Source of the DNA: Thermoplasmatales archaeon ex4572_165
GTDB lineage: Archaea; Thermoplasmatota; E2; DHVEG-1
Assembly: GCA_002254885.1 (NCBI GenBank)
Contig: NJDG01000002.1
Span: 1 to 59,964, forward strand
Direction: 5' to 3'
DNA length: 59,964 nt
Shown one piece after another: positions 43,272-52,619 of the stretch; position 1 is the stretch's first letter; each line of letters begins with the position of its first letter. Position numbers and translations under genes: made by a program. The notes under the pieces were generated by a model, which worked only from the letters and a program-made list of their open reading frames with translations, made no database searches and was not told where the DNA came from.

Positions 43272-44060
43272 ATGAAAGTACAAGAAATCATGACTCGCGA
43301 TGTAATTTATGTAGATAAAGACGTAGATATGAAATATGTGCTAAAACTAATGAAAAAACATAATATTACAAAAATTCCCGTTGTTGAAGACCATAAACCA
43401 GCAGGATTAATTACTGATTCGAATATTGCAAAAAAACTTGGAGCAATTCGAACTCGTGGAGTTCCAGCTGCACATCTATACGCATCATCCATTATGGATA
43501 AAGACATTCAAATTATATCCCCTTTATCCGATGTATCAAAAATTTTATCATCTGTTGGTACACCAGGTCCAACAATGTTATTTGTTGGTAATGAAGATGA
43601 TATAGTTGGTGTTATCACAAAAGCAGATCTTCTTAAGCTTGTGAAAGATACCACACATTTGGAAGAAATCATGAAAGAAATGATATATACAGTCTCACCT
43701 GATGACCGTATTATCCATGCGCGAAGACAAATGATCGATGCAGATATTGCTAGATTACCTGTTGTCAACAATGGTATGCTCATTGGTATTATTTCAGATA
43801 TTGATATTGTATATGCACTTGATAAAATAAAAAAAGGATTCCCTCTTGGAAAACAAAAACATCAGCTTGAAGAATTACTCGTCAATGATGTTATGAGTGC
43901 ACCTGCAATAACAATATCTTCTGACAAAAATGTTGCAGATGCGGCAAAAACTATGATAGATCATCATGTAGGATGTCTTCCAGTAATGCAAAATAATAAG
44001 ATTCTTGGAGTTATAACCAGAACTGATCTAATAAAAACCATAGATGCTGAATCTCTTTAA
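43272..44060 (+). CDS. Four-CBS-motif protein
   Basis: A 262-residue protein made of two Bateman modules and nothing else. The motif pattern V-x-V-E-D-H-K-P-A-G-L-I-T-D recurs four times, at about residues 10-60, 72-122, 125-180 and 205-258 (GLITDSNIAKKLG, GVITKADLLKLVK, GIISDIDIVYALD, GVITRTDLIKTID). It presumably senses an adenosine-type ligand. GAGGTG at 43261-43266 supports ATG 43272, six bases later. It follows the CBS/zinc-ribbon gene by 35 bases. The target protein is unknown. Confidence 0.9.
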   Translation: MKVQEIMTRDVIYVDKDVDMKYVLKLMKKHNITKIPVVEDHKPAGLITDSNIAKKLGAIRTRGVPAAHLYASSIMDKDIQIISPLSDVSKILSSVGTPGPTMLFVGNEDDIVGVITKADLLKLVKDTTHLEEIMKEMIYTVSPDDRIIHARRQMIDADIARLPVVNNGMLIGIISDIDIVYALDKIKKGFPLGKQKHQLEELLVNDVMSAPAITISSDKNVADAAKTMIDHHVGCLPVMQNNKILGVITRTDLIKTIDAESL

Positions 44061-44138
44061 CCAAAGTAATATTTTTGAAGAATATTATCATCCTGTGTTC
44101 GATTGGGTAATTCATAAATAACTTTTCAAATACTTTGG
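44061..44138 (+). other. Nested inverted repeats after the four-CBS gene
   Basis: CCAAAGTA (44061-44068), directly after the stop, pairs with TACTTTGG (44131-44138). Inside it, TAATATT (44067-44073) pairs with AATATTA (44081-44087) around a seven-base loop. This could be an RNA structure or a 3' end processing or termination element. The rest up to 44236 is AT-rich promoter-like sequence for the next gene. Confidence 0.35.
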
Positions 44139-44236
44139 ATAAAATCAATATAAATAATACAAATCTTTCATTAGATTTTAATAAATATTTGAATCAGAAC
44201 ACAATTTTTATTACATAAAACAAGTTCTCATTATGT

Positions 44237-44629
44237 ATGAGTTATCATATACCTTCTGATGAACAATTAACTGAAATTCTGGTGAAGGTATTAAAAAAGG
44301 CATATTCCATTCAATTCCAATCCAAGTTAAAACAATTGATCATGGATGAACTGAAAACAGATGATAAAAAATATGGTGTGAGTGTGCAACGTCTTAGAAA
44401 GCTTGCCATTAAAAACCCTCATATCACCATAGAAATCCATTCCCGTGAGGGAGATCCAGATAAGATTTTAAAGGGGTGTCCGGTCTGTGATCATCGTTTA
44501 AAACATGTTAAAAATCTGACGATATGGGGTGGCGTAGTCACCATTGAATTGCAATGTCCCAATTGTGGGTATTGGACTGGTAAAAAGAAACGAGTGCCAA
44601 CTAGGTATATTTTTCATTATAAAAAATGA
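44237..44629 (+). CDS. Small archaeal protein with C-terminal zinc ribbon
   Basis: A 130-residue soluble protein. The N-terminal 70 residues are helical and basic (EQLTEILVKVLKKAYSIQ; VSVQRLRKLAIKNPHITIEI), resembling a winged-helix fold. The C-terminal part has a zinc ribbon with CPVC near residue 75 and CPNCGYWTG near 107. It ends in a basic tail. No ribosome binding site precedes ATG 44237, suggesting a leaderless mRNA. The combination suggests a nucleic-acid-binding protein. Function unknown. It is convergent with the C25 peptidase gene, seven bases apart. Confidence 0.7.
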   Translation: MSYHIPSDEQLTEILVKVLKKAYSIQFQSKLKQLIMDELKTDDKKYGVSVQRLRKLAIKNPHITIEIHSREGDPDKILKGCPVCDHRLKHVKNLTIWGGVVTIELQCPNCGYWTGKKKRVPTRYIFHYKK

Positions 44630-44636
44630 TAATTTT

Positions 44637-46103
44637 TTAGTATCCACCAATTCTTAGGCTTGGGTCTCCTATTAGAAGCCATTGTTCAAGGTTTTTGACA
44701 ATTAATGCGTCACCGTATTTTGCATCATCATTCCAGTTAATTGAAAAATTTTGAAGGAAACGATTAACGGTGTTTTTCCAACAATCTCCAAGGATTTTAT
44801 CTTCATTTTGTTGATATTCTTCAAAGAAATGGATATCAAGCCATTCGCATCCTCCTCTTTTACTATCAATATCTGAAGATTCATAGCTATATCCCGTAGA
44901 TGCAATTGTTGCAATGCTGCCACCATTTGTTTTTACAACCATATTCCATCCCCAGCATCTAGGAACTGCATATTGAAATGGGATTAAATTTAATAGTGAC
45001 CCATATACTAAAAATGATTCTCTAATACTTACATTAAACATATTGTTAAAACAGCCACTTGCAGAAAGACAAACAGGTAGTTTATTTTTATTGTGAAGGA
45101 AATTCATGTGTTTTAATTTAAAGTCCCCAATCCAATTGTCAATATCATATGGTGGATGGGTCGCCCATGAATTAGCCCCCCCATGGCCTGAGAAAAAGAC
45201 AAATCCACATCCTTTATTTATTTCACGTATCATATAAAACCAATGAAGATTTCCCAGGCTACTCCATATTTTTATTGATTGGAAATCTTCCATGATGTCA
45301 ATAGCTTGTTGAGTATGTACTTCACCATCAATATATTCTGTCTTCTCAGGATAGGTGTCTCCTGCGATAACTACAATTTTTTTAAACCAGCTTTCATCAG
45401 CCTTACCTGTTTCATATCGTATGATTTTATTAACGATATTTTTAACTTCATTTATGTTGCGACATGGTAGTCTTCCAACAGAGATTTCTGCATATAGGTC
45501 TGGTGTATCAACAGCACCTTTATCAAGTGGCCATTCTCCAAATTTTCCATCATTGTCATCGTCCCAGCTGCTAAATTTTCCTTGTTGATCATAAATATCA
45601 GCAAAATATAGGTCGGTTAAAAAATCACCTTCGGGGTGTTTTTCGTGACCTTTATAGTGTCTTATAAGATTGGAATATCGAACAGGAATCCACCATGTTT
45701 CTTCTTGAGATTGATCTTTTCTTCCCCCTATTAATAATACATATGATATGTTCCATTTTTCTTTTGCATCTTTTATGAAATATTTCATTTTCTCAGCGTT
45801 ATCTCTTCCCCTCCAATAGATTTGATCATATACTTCCTCTATTGTTACTAGGTTTGTTTTAATACCAGTTTTAATTTTATGGTCAATAAGTGGTTGAACC
45901 TCTCTTGAAAAAACTTCTGGGCATATTATGAGAAGATCATATAATACAGGTTGAGAGTTTTTTTGTATATTTTCTATGATAGAATTCGTGTCTTTTGTAT
46001 TTTTCTCCCCCATACTTTGTATTGGAAAAAGACTTATGGTCAACATGAAAAAGATACATGCAAATAAGATAAAATGTTTGTTTTTTCGTTTCCCATATTT
46101 CAT
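44637..46103 (-). CDS. Secreted C25 (gingipain-like) cysteine peptidase
   Basis: An extracellular protease. From ATG 46103 the protein has 488 residues: a basic N-terminus and hydrophobic signal (about 8-28), a mixed alpha/beta domain (YDLLIICPEVFSREVQPLID; YVLLIGG), the catalytic His region FFSGHGGANSWATHPP and a Cys-containing segment CLSASGCFNNMF in the place of the gingipain nucleophile, and the C-terminal WLLIGDPSLRIGG typical of C25 proteins. The frame extends to 46184, but a TATA box at 46123-46134 points to a leaderless start at 46103. C25 proteases are a known mark of MBG-D archaea. Confidence 0.88.
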   Translation of the reverse strand: MKYGKRKNKHFILFACIFFMLTISLFPIQSMGEKNTKDTNSIIENIQKNSQPVLYDLLIICPEVFSREVQPLIDHKIKTGIKTNLVTIEEVYDQIYWRGRDNAEKMKYFIKDAKEKWNISYVLLIGGRKDQSQEETWWIPVRYSNLIRHYKGHEKHPEGDFLTDLYFADIYDQQGKFSSWDDDNDGKFGEWPLDKGAVDTPDLYAEISVGRLPCRNINEVKNIVNKIIRYETGKADESWFKKIVVIAGDTYPEKTEYIDGEVHTQQAIDIMEDFQSIKIWSSLGNLHWFYMIREINKGCGFVFFSGHGGANSWATHPPYDIDNWIGDFKLKHMNFLHNKNKLPVCLSASGCFNNMFNVSIRESFLVYGSLLNLIPFQYAVPRCWGWNMVVKTNGGSIATIASTGYSYESSDIDSKRGGCEWLDIHFFEEYQQNEDKILGDCWKNTVNRFLQNFSINWNDDAKYGDALIVKNLEQWLLIGDPSLRIGGY

Positions 46104-46122
46104 TAATTTATATATATTCTTG

Positions 46123-46134
46123 TTTATATATAAA
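46123..46134 (-). promoter_or_regulatory. TATA box of the C25 peptidase gene
   Basis: TTTATATATAAA, centred about 25 bases upstream of ATG 46103 on the minus strand, the spacing for a leaderless archaeal transcript. Confidence 0.5.
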
Positions 46135-46378
46135 TTTTGAGGAAATTGATTGGTTTGTATCTGATATTTTTTCATATTTTCCACATATTTTTTATCAATA
46201 AATATTTTTTATAAATACAAGTGATGATCTGTTCAAATATTATTTATGTTAATAATATAGTATTATCAAAAAATAATTATTACATTTGATTTAATCGAAA
46301 ACTATTTTAAAGACTAATTTCATTTGTAATTAAAACATATAAATCAAATGTTTCATTAATCAGGGGGAGATATTCAAT

Positions 46379-46474
46379 ATGTCTGGAACATATGAAAATC
46401 ATGTCGATAAACGAGTAAAAGAAATTCGTCAGCGAATGATTGAATTCAAACAAAGAAAAAAACAAATGAAATAA
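46379..46474 (+). CDS. Possible 31-residue charged small protein
   Basis: A short frame encoding a protein rich in Lys, Arg and Glu that should form one helix (KRVKEIRQRMIEFKQRKK). Support for reality comes from GGGGGA at 46363-46368, about ten bases upstream, and the TATA-like CATATAAA at 46336-46343. It lies alone in a 500-base gap between the divergent C25 peptidase and the TolB-type lipoprotein. The rest of the gap is AT-rich and shows nothing else. There is no family match I can name. Confidence 0.45.
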   Translation: MSGTYENHVDKRVKEIRQRMIEFKQRKKQMK

Positions 46475-46613
46475 AATTTAATTTTTAGATCTTTCTTGTA
46501 CTACTTCCAATAGACTTTATCTGTGAAGTCAGAAAAACACTATAGTTTTAAATATTATTATGTCATTTTTATTTGATTATTAATTCAATGTAATATAAAA
46601 ACTGGTGAAATTT

Positions 46614-48605
46614 ATGATGTATAAAAAACCATTAAAAATAATTGTGTTTATTCTTATTTTAAGTATTATCACGACCTCATTTACAGGTTGTATTGACCCC
46701 ATTGAACATCCGCAGCTCCCCAAAAGAGGATTCTTTATGGGTTTACTTCCCATTCCTTCAGAGGGACAAGATTTCTCACAAAGCTATCAAAAAGCAGCGC
46801 AATACTCTGAATTTGTCCCTGTATGGTCTTCTGGAGCCGGTGCTGATGGATTTTGGGATTATGCAGATAAACTTGATGACTGGTGGGGCGATACATTCAT
46901 TACTGGACATATTAGAGGAAACGGAATGTATCCTTTGATTCATTTTTCGTTTATTGATAAAAATCAAAATGGAAACCTTATTCTTAAAACTCCAAATAAT
47001 CTCCCAAATGCATCATTAAAGGATCCTGAATGGAGAGCTTTGTATAAACTATCAATATTAAATGTTGTAAACACAATACATCCGGCATATATTTCACTTG
47101 GTAATGAAGTGAACCGCTGGTATGAATTTTATGGAATAGAAGAAAATAATTCAAATGGATTTCAACATTTCGTGAGTCTATATGAGGAAATTTATGATGC
47201 CATTAAAGAAATTTCACCTGAAACCACCGTTTTTTGTGTATTTTCTCGTGAAATAGTAGATGAAAATAGAGAAGCAGATCTTGATGTTTTAACTCTTTTT
47301 AACACTCAAAAGCTTGATCTGTTAGTCTTTACAACCTACCCAATTGCAGTTCAGGGAATCAATACACCTTCCGACATTCCAACAGATTATTACCTTCAAG
47401 CATCTGAATGTATGCCAGGAAAACCTTTTGGATTTAGCGAGATTGGCTGGCCAACATATGAACATGCAGGTGGAGAACAAGGACAATACGATTTTCTGAT
47501 GAATCTTTCAACTATACTTACAGTTGATCAAGGAATTAACCTTCATCTGTTTATGTACTGCTGGCTTCATGATCTTACTCCAGATGATACCGTAGGCCTC
47601 ATAAAGATAGATGGTACTGAGAAAATGGGATATCTAGCTTGGAAATCAATATCTTATTCATCACTCTGGCAACAACAACTAAATGAAAAAATCGTTTTTA
47701 TGTCCAAAGCAGATTCAGACGATGGAGAACTATATCTTTTAGATAAAACCAATATGATCACTAGGTTAACATATAATAACCGACATGAAAATAATCCCGC
47801 ATTATCTTTTGATGGGAAAAAAGTTGCATTTCATGGTGGAGATACAAACAACCCATTAACCTGGGAGATTTTTGTCATTGATTTAGAAACATTAGAGGAA
47901 ACACAATTAACTAACAACAATGTTATTGATGGTCACCCTGATTGGTCACCAGAAGGAGATCGTATTGTCTTTGGATCTTTTAAAGATGAATATGGAAACC
48001 CTGCAAGTGGTGCAGATCTTTATATTATGGACCTTGATGGAAATGAAATAACTCAATTAACAAACAACGAATGGGAAGATAATGACCCGGAATGGTCACC
48101 CGATGGAACTAAAATTGTTTTCAAATCCAATAGAATAACCAAAACTACTGCAAGAGAAGAAATTTTTGTTATGGATAGTAATGGGGAAAATGTTAGAAGA
48201 CTTACAACAACAACTGATTGGCAGTCAGATCATGACCCTAGTTGGAGTCCAGATAGCTCCTCAATTGCATATAATCATTATGCTGGCATTAGACCATGGA
48301 CAGATCTTGCAGATTTACAGACTCTAATTAATCAATGGGATGAACTCATCCCATGGAACGTGTTTATTGTTGATCTTCAAGGAAATGTCAAACAGGTTAC
48401 AAATACTGACTACATTGCAGGCCTAGCAGTTTTCTCCAAAGATGGAAACAATATTTTATTTCTGGATAATGAATTCATTATCATCAATGATAAATTACGA
48501 GGTATGAATCATCGACTGACGATTATTAATCCAGATGGCACAATGAAACAACAACTCATTCCAGATGATGAACATATGCCAACATTGGAATACTTTGACT
48601 GGTAA
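46614..48605 (+). CDS. Secreted lipoprotein: glycosidase-like TIM barrel plus TolB-type propeller
   Basis: A 663-residue extracellular protein. The signal ends in a lipobox (TSFTGC). Residues about 35-350 look like a clan-A glycoside hydrolase barrel: SLGNEVNRWYEF places an acid after N as in the acid/base position, and GFSEIGWPTYE supplies a second Glu as the candidate nucleophile. From about 365 to the end are WD40-like/PD40 repeats of the TolB type (PDWSPEGDRIVFGS, PEWSPDGTKIVFKS, PSWSPDSSSIAYNH). TATA-like AATATAAAA at about 46592 favours a leaderless ATG at 46614 or 46617. Substrate unknown, probably a polysaccharide. Confidence 0.75.
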   Translation: MMYKKPLKIIVFILILSIITTSFTGCIDPIEHPQLPKRGFFMGLLPIPSEGQDFSQSYQKAAQYSEFVPVWSSGAGADGFWDYADKLDDWWGDTFITGHIRGNGMYPLIHFSFIDKNQNGNLILKTPNNLPNASLKDPEWRALYKLSILNVVNTIHPAYISLGNEVNRWYEFYGIEENNSNGFQHFVSLYEEIYDAIKEISPETTVFCVFSREIVDENREADLDVLTLFNTQKLDLLVFTTYPIAVQGINTPSDIPTDYYLQASECMPGKPFGFSEIGWPTYEHAGGEQGQYDFLMNLSTILTVDQGINLHLFMYCWLHDLTPDDTVGLIKIDGTEKMGYLAWKSISYSSLWQQQLNEKIVFMSKADSDDGELYLLDKTNMITRLTYNNRHENNPALSFDGKKVAFHGGDTNNPLTWEIFVIDLETLEETQLTNNNVIDGHPDWSPEGDRIVFGSFKDEYGNPASGADLYIMDLDGNEITQLTNNEWEDNDPEWSPDGTKIVFKSNRITKTTAREEIFVMDSNGENVRRLTTTTDWQSDHDPSWSPDSSSIAYNHYAGIRPWTDLADLQTLINQWDELIPWNVFIVDLQGNVKQVTNTDYIAGLAVFSKDGNNILFLDNEFIIINDKLRGMNHRLTIINPDGTMKQQLIPDDEHMPTLEYFDW

Positions 48606-48624
48606 AATTTTTTTAAAAAAATTG

Positions 48625-50226
48625 TTAATTATTTGGTTTAAGAGATGGAAACAAATCAAAATTAATCCATGGTATGTCATATATATCAATTTGACCTCTA
48701 ATCGGTTTTAATAATATCCAATTTGAATCATCCCAATAATTTCTTTGCCATATGTTTTTTAGCGATCCATCAAAATAGACATGGGTTTTATGATTGATGA
48801 AATCATTGTGTTTAATATTGTTTTGATGAGATGCAGCACGTAGATACAATCCATAACCTTTGTTTTCCTCAAAGATATTATTTTCTATTAGTGAATATTT
48901 TGATGCTTCCATTTCTATCCCATCATCAGCATTATCTCTAAAAACATTAGAAGTTATCTCATTGTTATTGGACCAATGTATATACAAGCCATCAATATTT
49001 CTTGTAAATAGATTATTATGAATTACATTCCAAGAGCTTTTCTCATAATCCTCAGTATATGCATAATTCAAAAAAACCCCAATACCATTATCTTGAAAAA
49101 TATTGTCCTGTATCGTTGCATTTGAATACAACGATAAGGTTTTTATTCCTGCTTCAAATGGTCTTTTTCCACTGTTTTGAATGGTAAATCCAGATATTAT
49201 TACATGTGGCTTTGATATGGTTATAACATGACCCATTGAATCTCCATCAATGATGGTGGAAAATTTATTTTCACCTTTCAGATTAATAGTTTTATTAATT
49301 AGAACATGTTCATTATAAACACCGTTTTTTACAAATACGGTCCATCCTTCATATGAATGATCAATACCCTGTTGAATTGTCGGATATGGATTATTAATTG
49401 ATCCATCCCACGGACCAAATGTGTTATCATCATCAACGTAAACAATAGGATATTGTCCATATACACCATCTAGATAAAATGATTTTTTTTCAATACTGCA
49501 TTCACCATAGGCAATGTTAAACCATCCTTCATTCTGGTATTCTGTCCCCCAACTATTCTTTATAATCCAGTAACCTGGATCATCATTCCAACCCATGATA
49601 CATACATAATGAATACCTCGGTAATCACCCCATCGATGTCGATAGACCCCTTGTTTGTATTTCAAAAAATCATCAAATACCTGAAAATATGTAGGGACTG
49701 GTCCATTGTTTATGAGTGCTTTTTTTATTTCATCGATATCTTCTTCAAGATAATACCAATCAGAAATTTTTACTGTTCGATTCATCCAGTTATCAGCAGT
49801 TGTATTTAATGGATATTGTTTGAGTTCTTCTGGATAGGGCCAACAGGCTTCATCAGGAATACCATGTTCAATCAACATATTTGTATCGTTTTCTGGTATA
49901 GATCCCCAATCAATATTGCCGCCACTATAAAAATATAGATGTGCTTCTGAAAGATCACATCCAAATGGAAATCCAACCTTATATTGTATCATTGTCTCCA
50001 AAGCAGCAGTAATGGCAAATGTTTCACAACTTGGAAATGGGGATTGATCTCGAATTGGAGTGGTGAAATCTATTCCATCAATATCTTGCCAACTGAATTG
50101 GGTTGGAAGATTTATTGCATCTTGTGAAATGCTTGGATCAACATTACTTTGAATCTGAAATCCATGGACTGCAATGTTAATTGGATTTAAGCATAAGAGT
50201 ATAATTATAGCGTAGATCTTTTTCAT
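48625..50226 (-). CDS. Secreted papain-like (C1A) peptidase fused to a beta-helix domain
   Basis: A 533-residue exported protein. After a signal (about 1-22) comes a C1A peptidase (about 40-265): the oxyanion Gln and catalytic Cys in TPIRDQSPFPSCETFAI, His in YRGIHYVCIMGW and Asn in WIIKNSWGTEYQNEGWFNI. There is no obvious long inhibitory propeptide. From about 270 a NosD-type right-handed beta helix follows (YVDDDNTFGPWDGS; NPYPTIQQGIDHSYEGWTVF; then rungs such as IQDNIFQDNGIGVFLNYA). The beta helix probably holds the enzyme to a polymer or surface. It is convergent with the TolB-type lipoprotein and appears leaderless. Confidence 0.9.
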   Translation of the reverse strand: MKKIYAIIILLCLNPINIAVHGFQIQSNVDPSISQDAINLPTQFSWQDIDGIDFTTPIRDQSPFPSCETFAITAALETMIQYKVGFPFGCDLSEAHLYFYSGGNIDWGSIPENDTNMLIEHGIPDEACWPYPEELKQYPLNTTADNWMNRTVKISDWYYLEEDIDEIKKALINNGPVPTYFQVFDDFLKYKQGVYRHRWGDYRGIHYVCIMGWNDDPGYWIIKNSWGTEYQNEGWFNIAYGECSIEKKSFYLDGVYGQYPIVYVDDDNTFGPWDGSINNPYPTIQQGIDHSYEGWTVFVKNGVYNEHVLINKTINLKGENKFSTIIDGDSMGHVITISKPHVIISGFTIQNSGKRPFEAGIKTLSLYSNATIQDNIFQDNGIGVFLNYAYTEDYEKSSWNVIHNNLFTRNIDGLYIHWSNNNEITSNVFRDNADDGIEMEASKYSLIENNIFEENKGYGLYLRAASHQNNIKHNDFINHKTHVYFDGSLKNIWQRNYWDDSNWILLKPIRGQIDIYDIPWINFDLFPSLKPNN

Positions 50227-50357
50227 TAATAACTATATTACTATTAATTACATACAATTTAAAAATTTTGGTCAAAATTAAAAAAAATGAAAATATTTAT
50301 TATTGCCTTATAACACATAGGAAAAATGATATTTTTTGTTTCATGATTTGTAAATAA

Positions 50358-52430
50358 TTATTGTATGCAAATAATAGCATAATCTTTCAAATAAGGGACA
50401 GTAAATTGAATATATCCCTGATCGACCTCATAACTAAGTTGTTCTATATTTCCATCAATTGTTAATAATGTCATTGATGAAACTGAGAAGTCGTTAAGCT
50501 TTAGTTGAATCGTAATATCTGTCTGCGGCCAAATAAAATCAAAAAAACCAATATGATCATAGTTTATCATATGAAGAATAACTCGATTGTTTTCTTCTTG
50601 AATATATGGTGTGATTATGACTTTTCTATCATTTTTTGATAATATAATTGTATCATCTACATACGTTCTTACACAATCTGAAATAATCTGTCTTTTTGAA
50701 TCATCATATGTTTCAAAATATTGTTTACAGATATCTTCTTCATAGAAATAAAACAAACCATCACCATATGATAATTCTCCTGATTCACCAGGATATCCAA
50801 TAGATTCGGCATCAAAAACAATTGCCATCCCTCCTTGTTCAACATATGTTTTCACAGCATGAATCTGCTCAGCAGTGACATCAATCATTGAAGGGATTAT
50901 AATTAATGGATACTCTTCAAGATCATCACAGCTCAAAGATGCATTCAGATAAAAACCATCACCATCAAAAATAACTTCAAATGGAATGTGAGATTCTGCA
51001 AGTGCTTGGGCACACCCTAAATAGGTGTTCATATGATCTCTCATACCTTCTCCATATAAATAGAGAATTCCAACATCGCCTAGTGGTTCAGAATCCAATT
51101 CATAATATTCTTTATTTTTCATGACAAAATCCTGTATTTTCTCAACCTGATTCCAATTTCTTTCACGTTGGAATAACTCAAAATAATAATTCACAAAGGA
51201 TCCTTTATTTGCATATGCCTCTGCACAGAGTATTCCTAATGAATTTGAAAATCCAAACAAGGGAAACATGTTTTCATTTATTGCCATAAGAGTCGATGTA
51301 TCAATAATAATAACAGCTGGTGCATTGGTTGCTGCATAAGCAAGACGCTCCCAAGCAAGCCATTTTGTTTGATAAAATTTAGGAATAGTTTGATCTGATA
51401 CCGCAGTATATGTATTTTCAAAAGTAAACATGTCAAGTAAATCTGCAAATAAAAGTCCTTTTGGCCAAAAACCAAATTGTTGATTGTTTCCAAGTGCATA
51501 TGAATTTGCAGTAATGACAATTTCCTTGTTTTTTTCTTCTGCATACGCTCTAAGAGCAAGAATTAATCGTTTTTTTGCTTCAAAATTAGATATTTCAAAA
51601 TACCGTTGATATTCTTCAATTAATGGATCTTCAAGTATTCTTTCATTATAGACTAAATTCATGGTTGATGCAATACGAGTTTTCAAATCAACTGTGTTAA
51701 TGTTATTTATGTCGAATAATTCTATAAGATTCTGATAAGTAAATTTATCAAATAGGTACTGTCTAAAACCCTCTATTGTTTCATTGCTGAATCCTGGGGC
51801 TGGAATTCTTAGGTATTGTGATGCAAATTGGTACATTGGAGCTAAGCTATTTCCTTGTATTTCATCAAGAACTATCATATCCGCACCTGCATCAATCGCT
51901 TTTTTTCCATGTTCTATACACCAATCAATAAAAGATGGATTATTCGCATTCATCCAATATGAATCAGCATCAACGTCCCAATAGCATAGCTCACCATTGA
52001 CACTTCGACAAGCAAACTCCTCAAAATGTTCTTGCTGAAAAGAACGATGTCCTTGAATAGTTAAAATTGTTGCTGGAACTAACACTCCTCTTGCATGTTG
52101 CGCTTCAACAAATTCCTTATCTGAGTTGAAAGTTTGTCCATTAAAAAACGATTCAAGTAATCGACCAAATGCAAAAGGTGATGAAAGATTATCACCAATA
52201 AAACCATTCCATAAACCATTCACCGTAATATGATATTTTTCAATATCTTCTGATGAAAAAGCACCCATATTATAAACTTGAGGTTGTTTGAACCATTCGA
52301 CAGATTGTGAAGTTTTAATTACAGATGTTTCAATTGAACAACCATGATTTGTAGTGATAATTCCATTCACAAGAGTAGTACTAAGTAGAAATACACACAT
52401 CAAAGAGAAAAAACGATACTTTTTTAGCAT
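50358..52430 (-). CDS. Secreted glycosidase-like protein with GATase-like (beta-galactosidase trimerisation type) domain
   Basis: A 690-residue protein with an N-terminal signal (about 5-24). Residues about 70-400 look like a TIM barrel of the GH42/GH-A or related type (IDAGADMIVLDEIQGN, with D and E as candidate catalytic residues). Residues about 455-560 resemble the class I glutamine amidotransferase-like domain of GH42 enzymes (YPLIIIPSMIDVTAEQIHAV, then YVEQGGMAIVFDAES). The C-terminus is a beta-sandwich. It probably hydrolyses an external glycan. The precise family is uncertain. It is upstream on the same strand as the C1A peptidase, and divergent from the histidine kinase gene. Confidence 0.6.
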   Translation of the reverse strand: MLKKYRFFSLMCVFLLSTTLVNGIITTNHGCSIETSVIKTSQSVEWFKQPQVYNMGAFSSEDIEKYHITVNGLWNGFIGDNLSSPFAFGRLLESFFNGQTFNSDKEFVEAQHARGVLVPATILTIQGHRSFQQEHFEEFACRSVNGELCYWDVDADSYWMNANNPSFIDWCIEHGKKAIDAGADMIVLDEIQGNSLAPMYQFASQYLRIPAPGFSNETIEGFRQYLFDKFTYQNLIELFDINNINTVDLKTRIASTMNLVYNERILEDPLIEEYQRYFEISNFEAKKRLILALRAYAEEKNKEIVITANSYALGNNQQFGFWPKGLLFADLLDMFTFENTYTAVSDQTIPKFYQTKWLAWERLAYAATNAPAVIIIDTSTLMAINENMFPLFGFSNSLGILCAEAYANKGSFVNYYFELFQRERNWNQVEKIQDFVMKNKEYYELDSEPLGDVGILYLYGEGMRDHMNTYLGCAQALAESHIPFEVIFDGDGFYLNASLSCDDLEEYPLIIIPSMIDVTAEQIHAVKTYVEQGGMAIVFDAESIGYPGESGELSYGDGLFYFYEEDICKQYFETYDDSKRQIISDCVRTYVDDTIILSKNDRKVIITPYIQEENNRVILHMINYDHIGFFDFIWPQTDITIQLKLNDFSVSSMTLLTIDGNIEQLSYEVDQGYIQFTVPYLKDYAIICIQ

Positions 52431-52619
52431 AATATTTACGATAGATGTGATTATTTAATAATTTTATCATAATATTGAATTAATAATATATATAAGATCG
52501 TTTTTTAGTCAATGTTTTTATACAAATAACCCATTTAATATGACAGTATAGAATAACTTATCATGAATAGTGAATGAATAATATCTCCAATCACAAAAAG
52601 AAATAATTGAAACCTGGGA

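Noticed and set aside
44090-44125. tRNA T-arm-like GTTCGATTG
   Set aside because: No acceptor stem or other arms could be paired around it.
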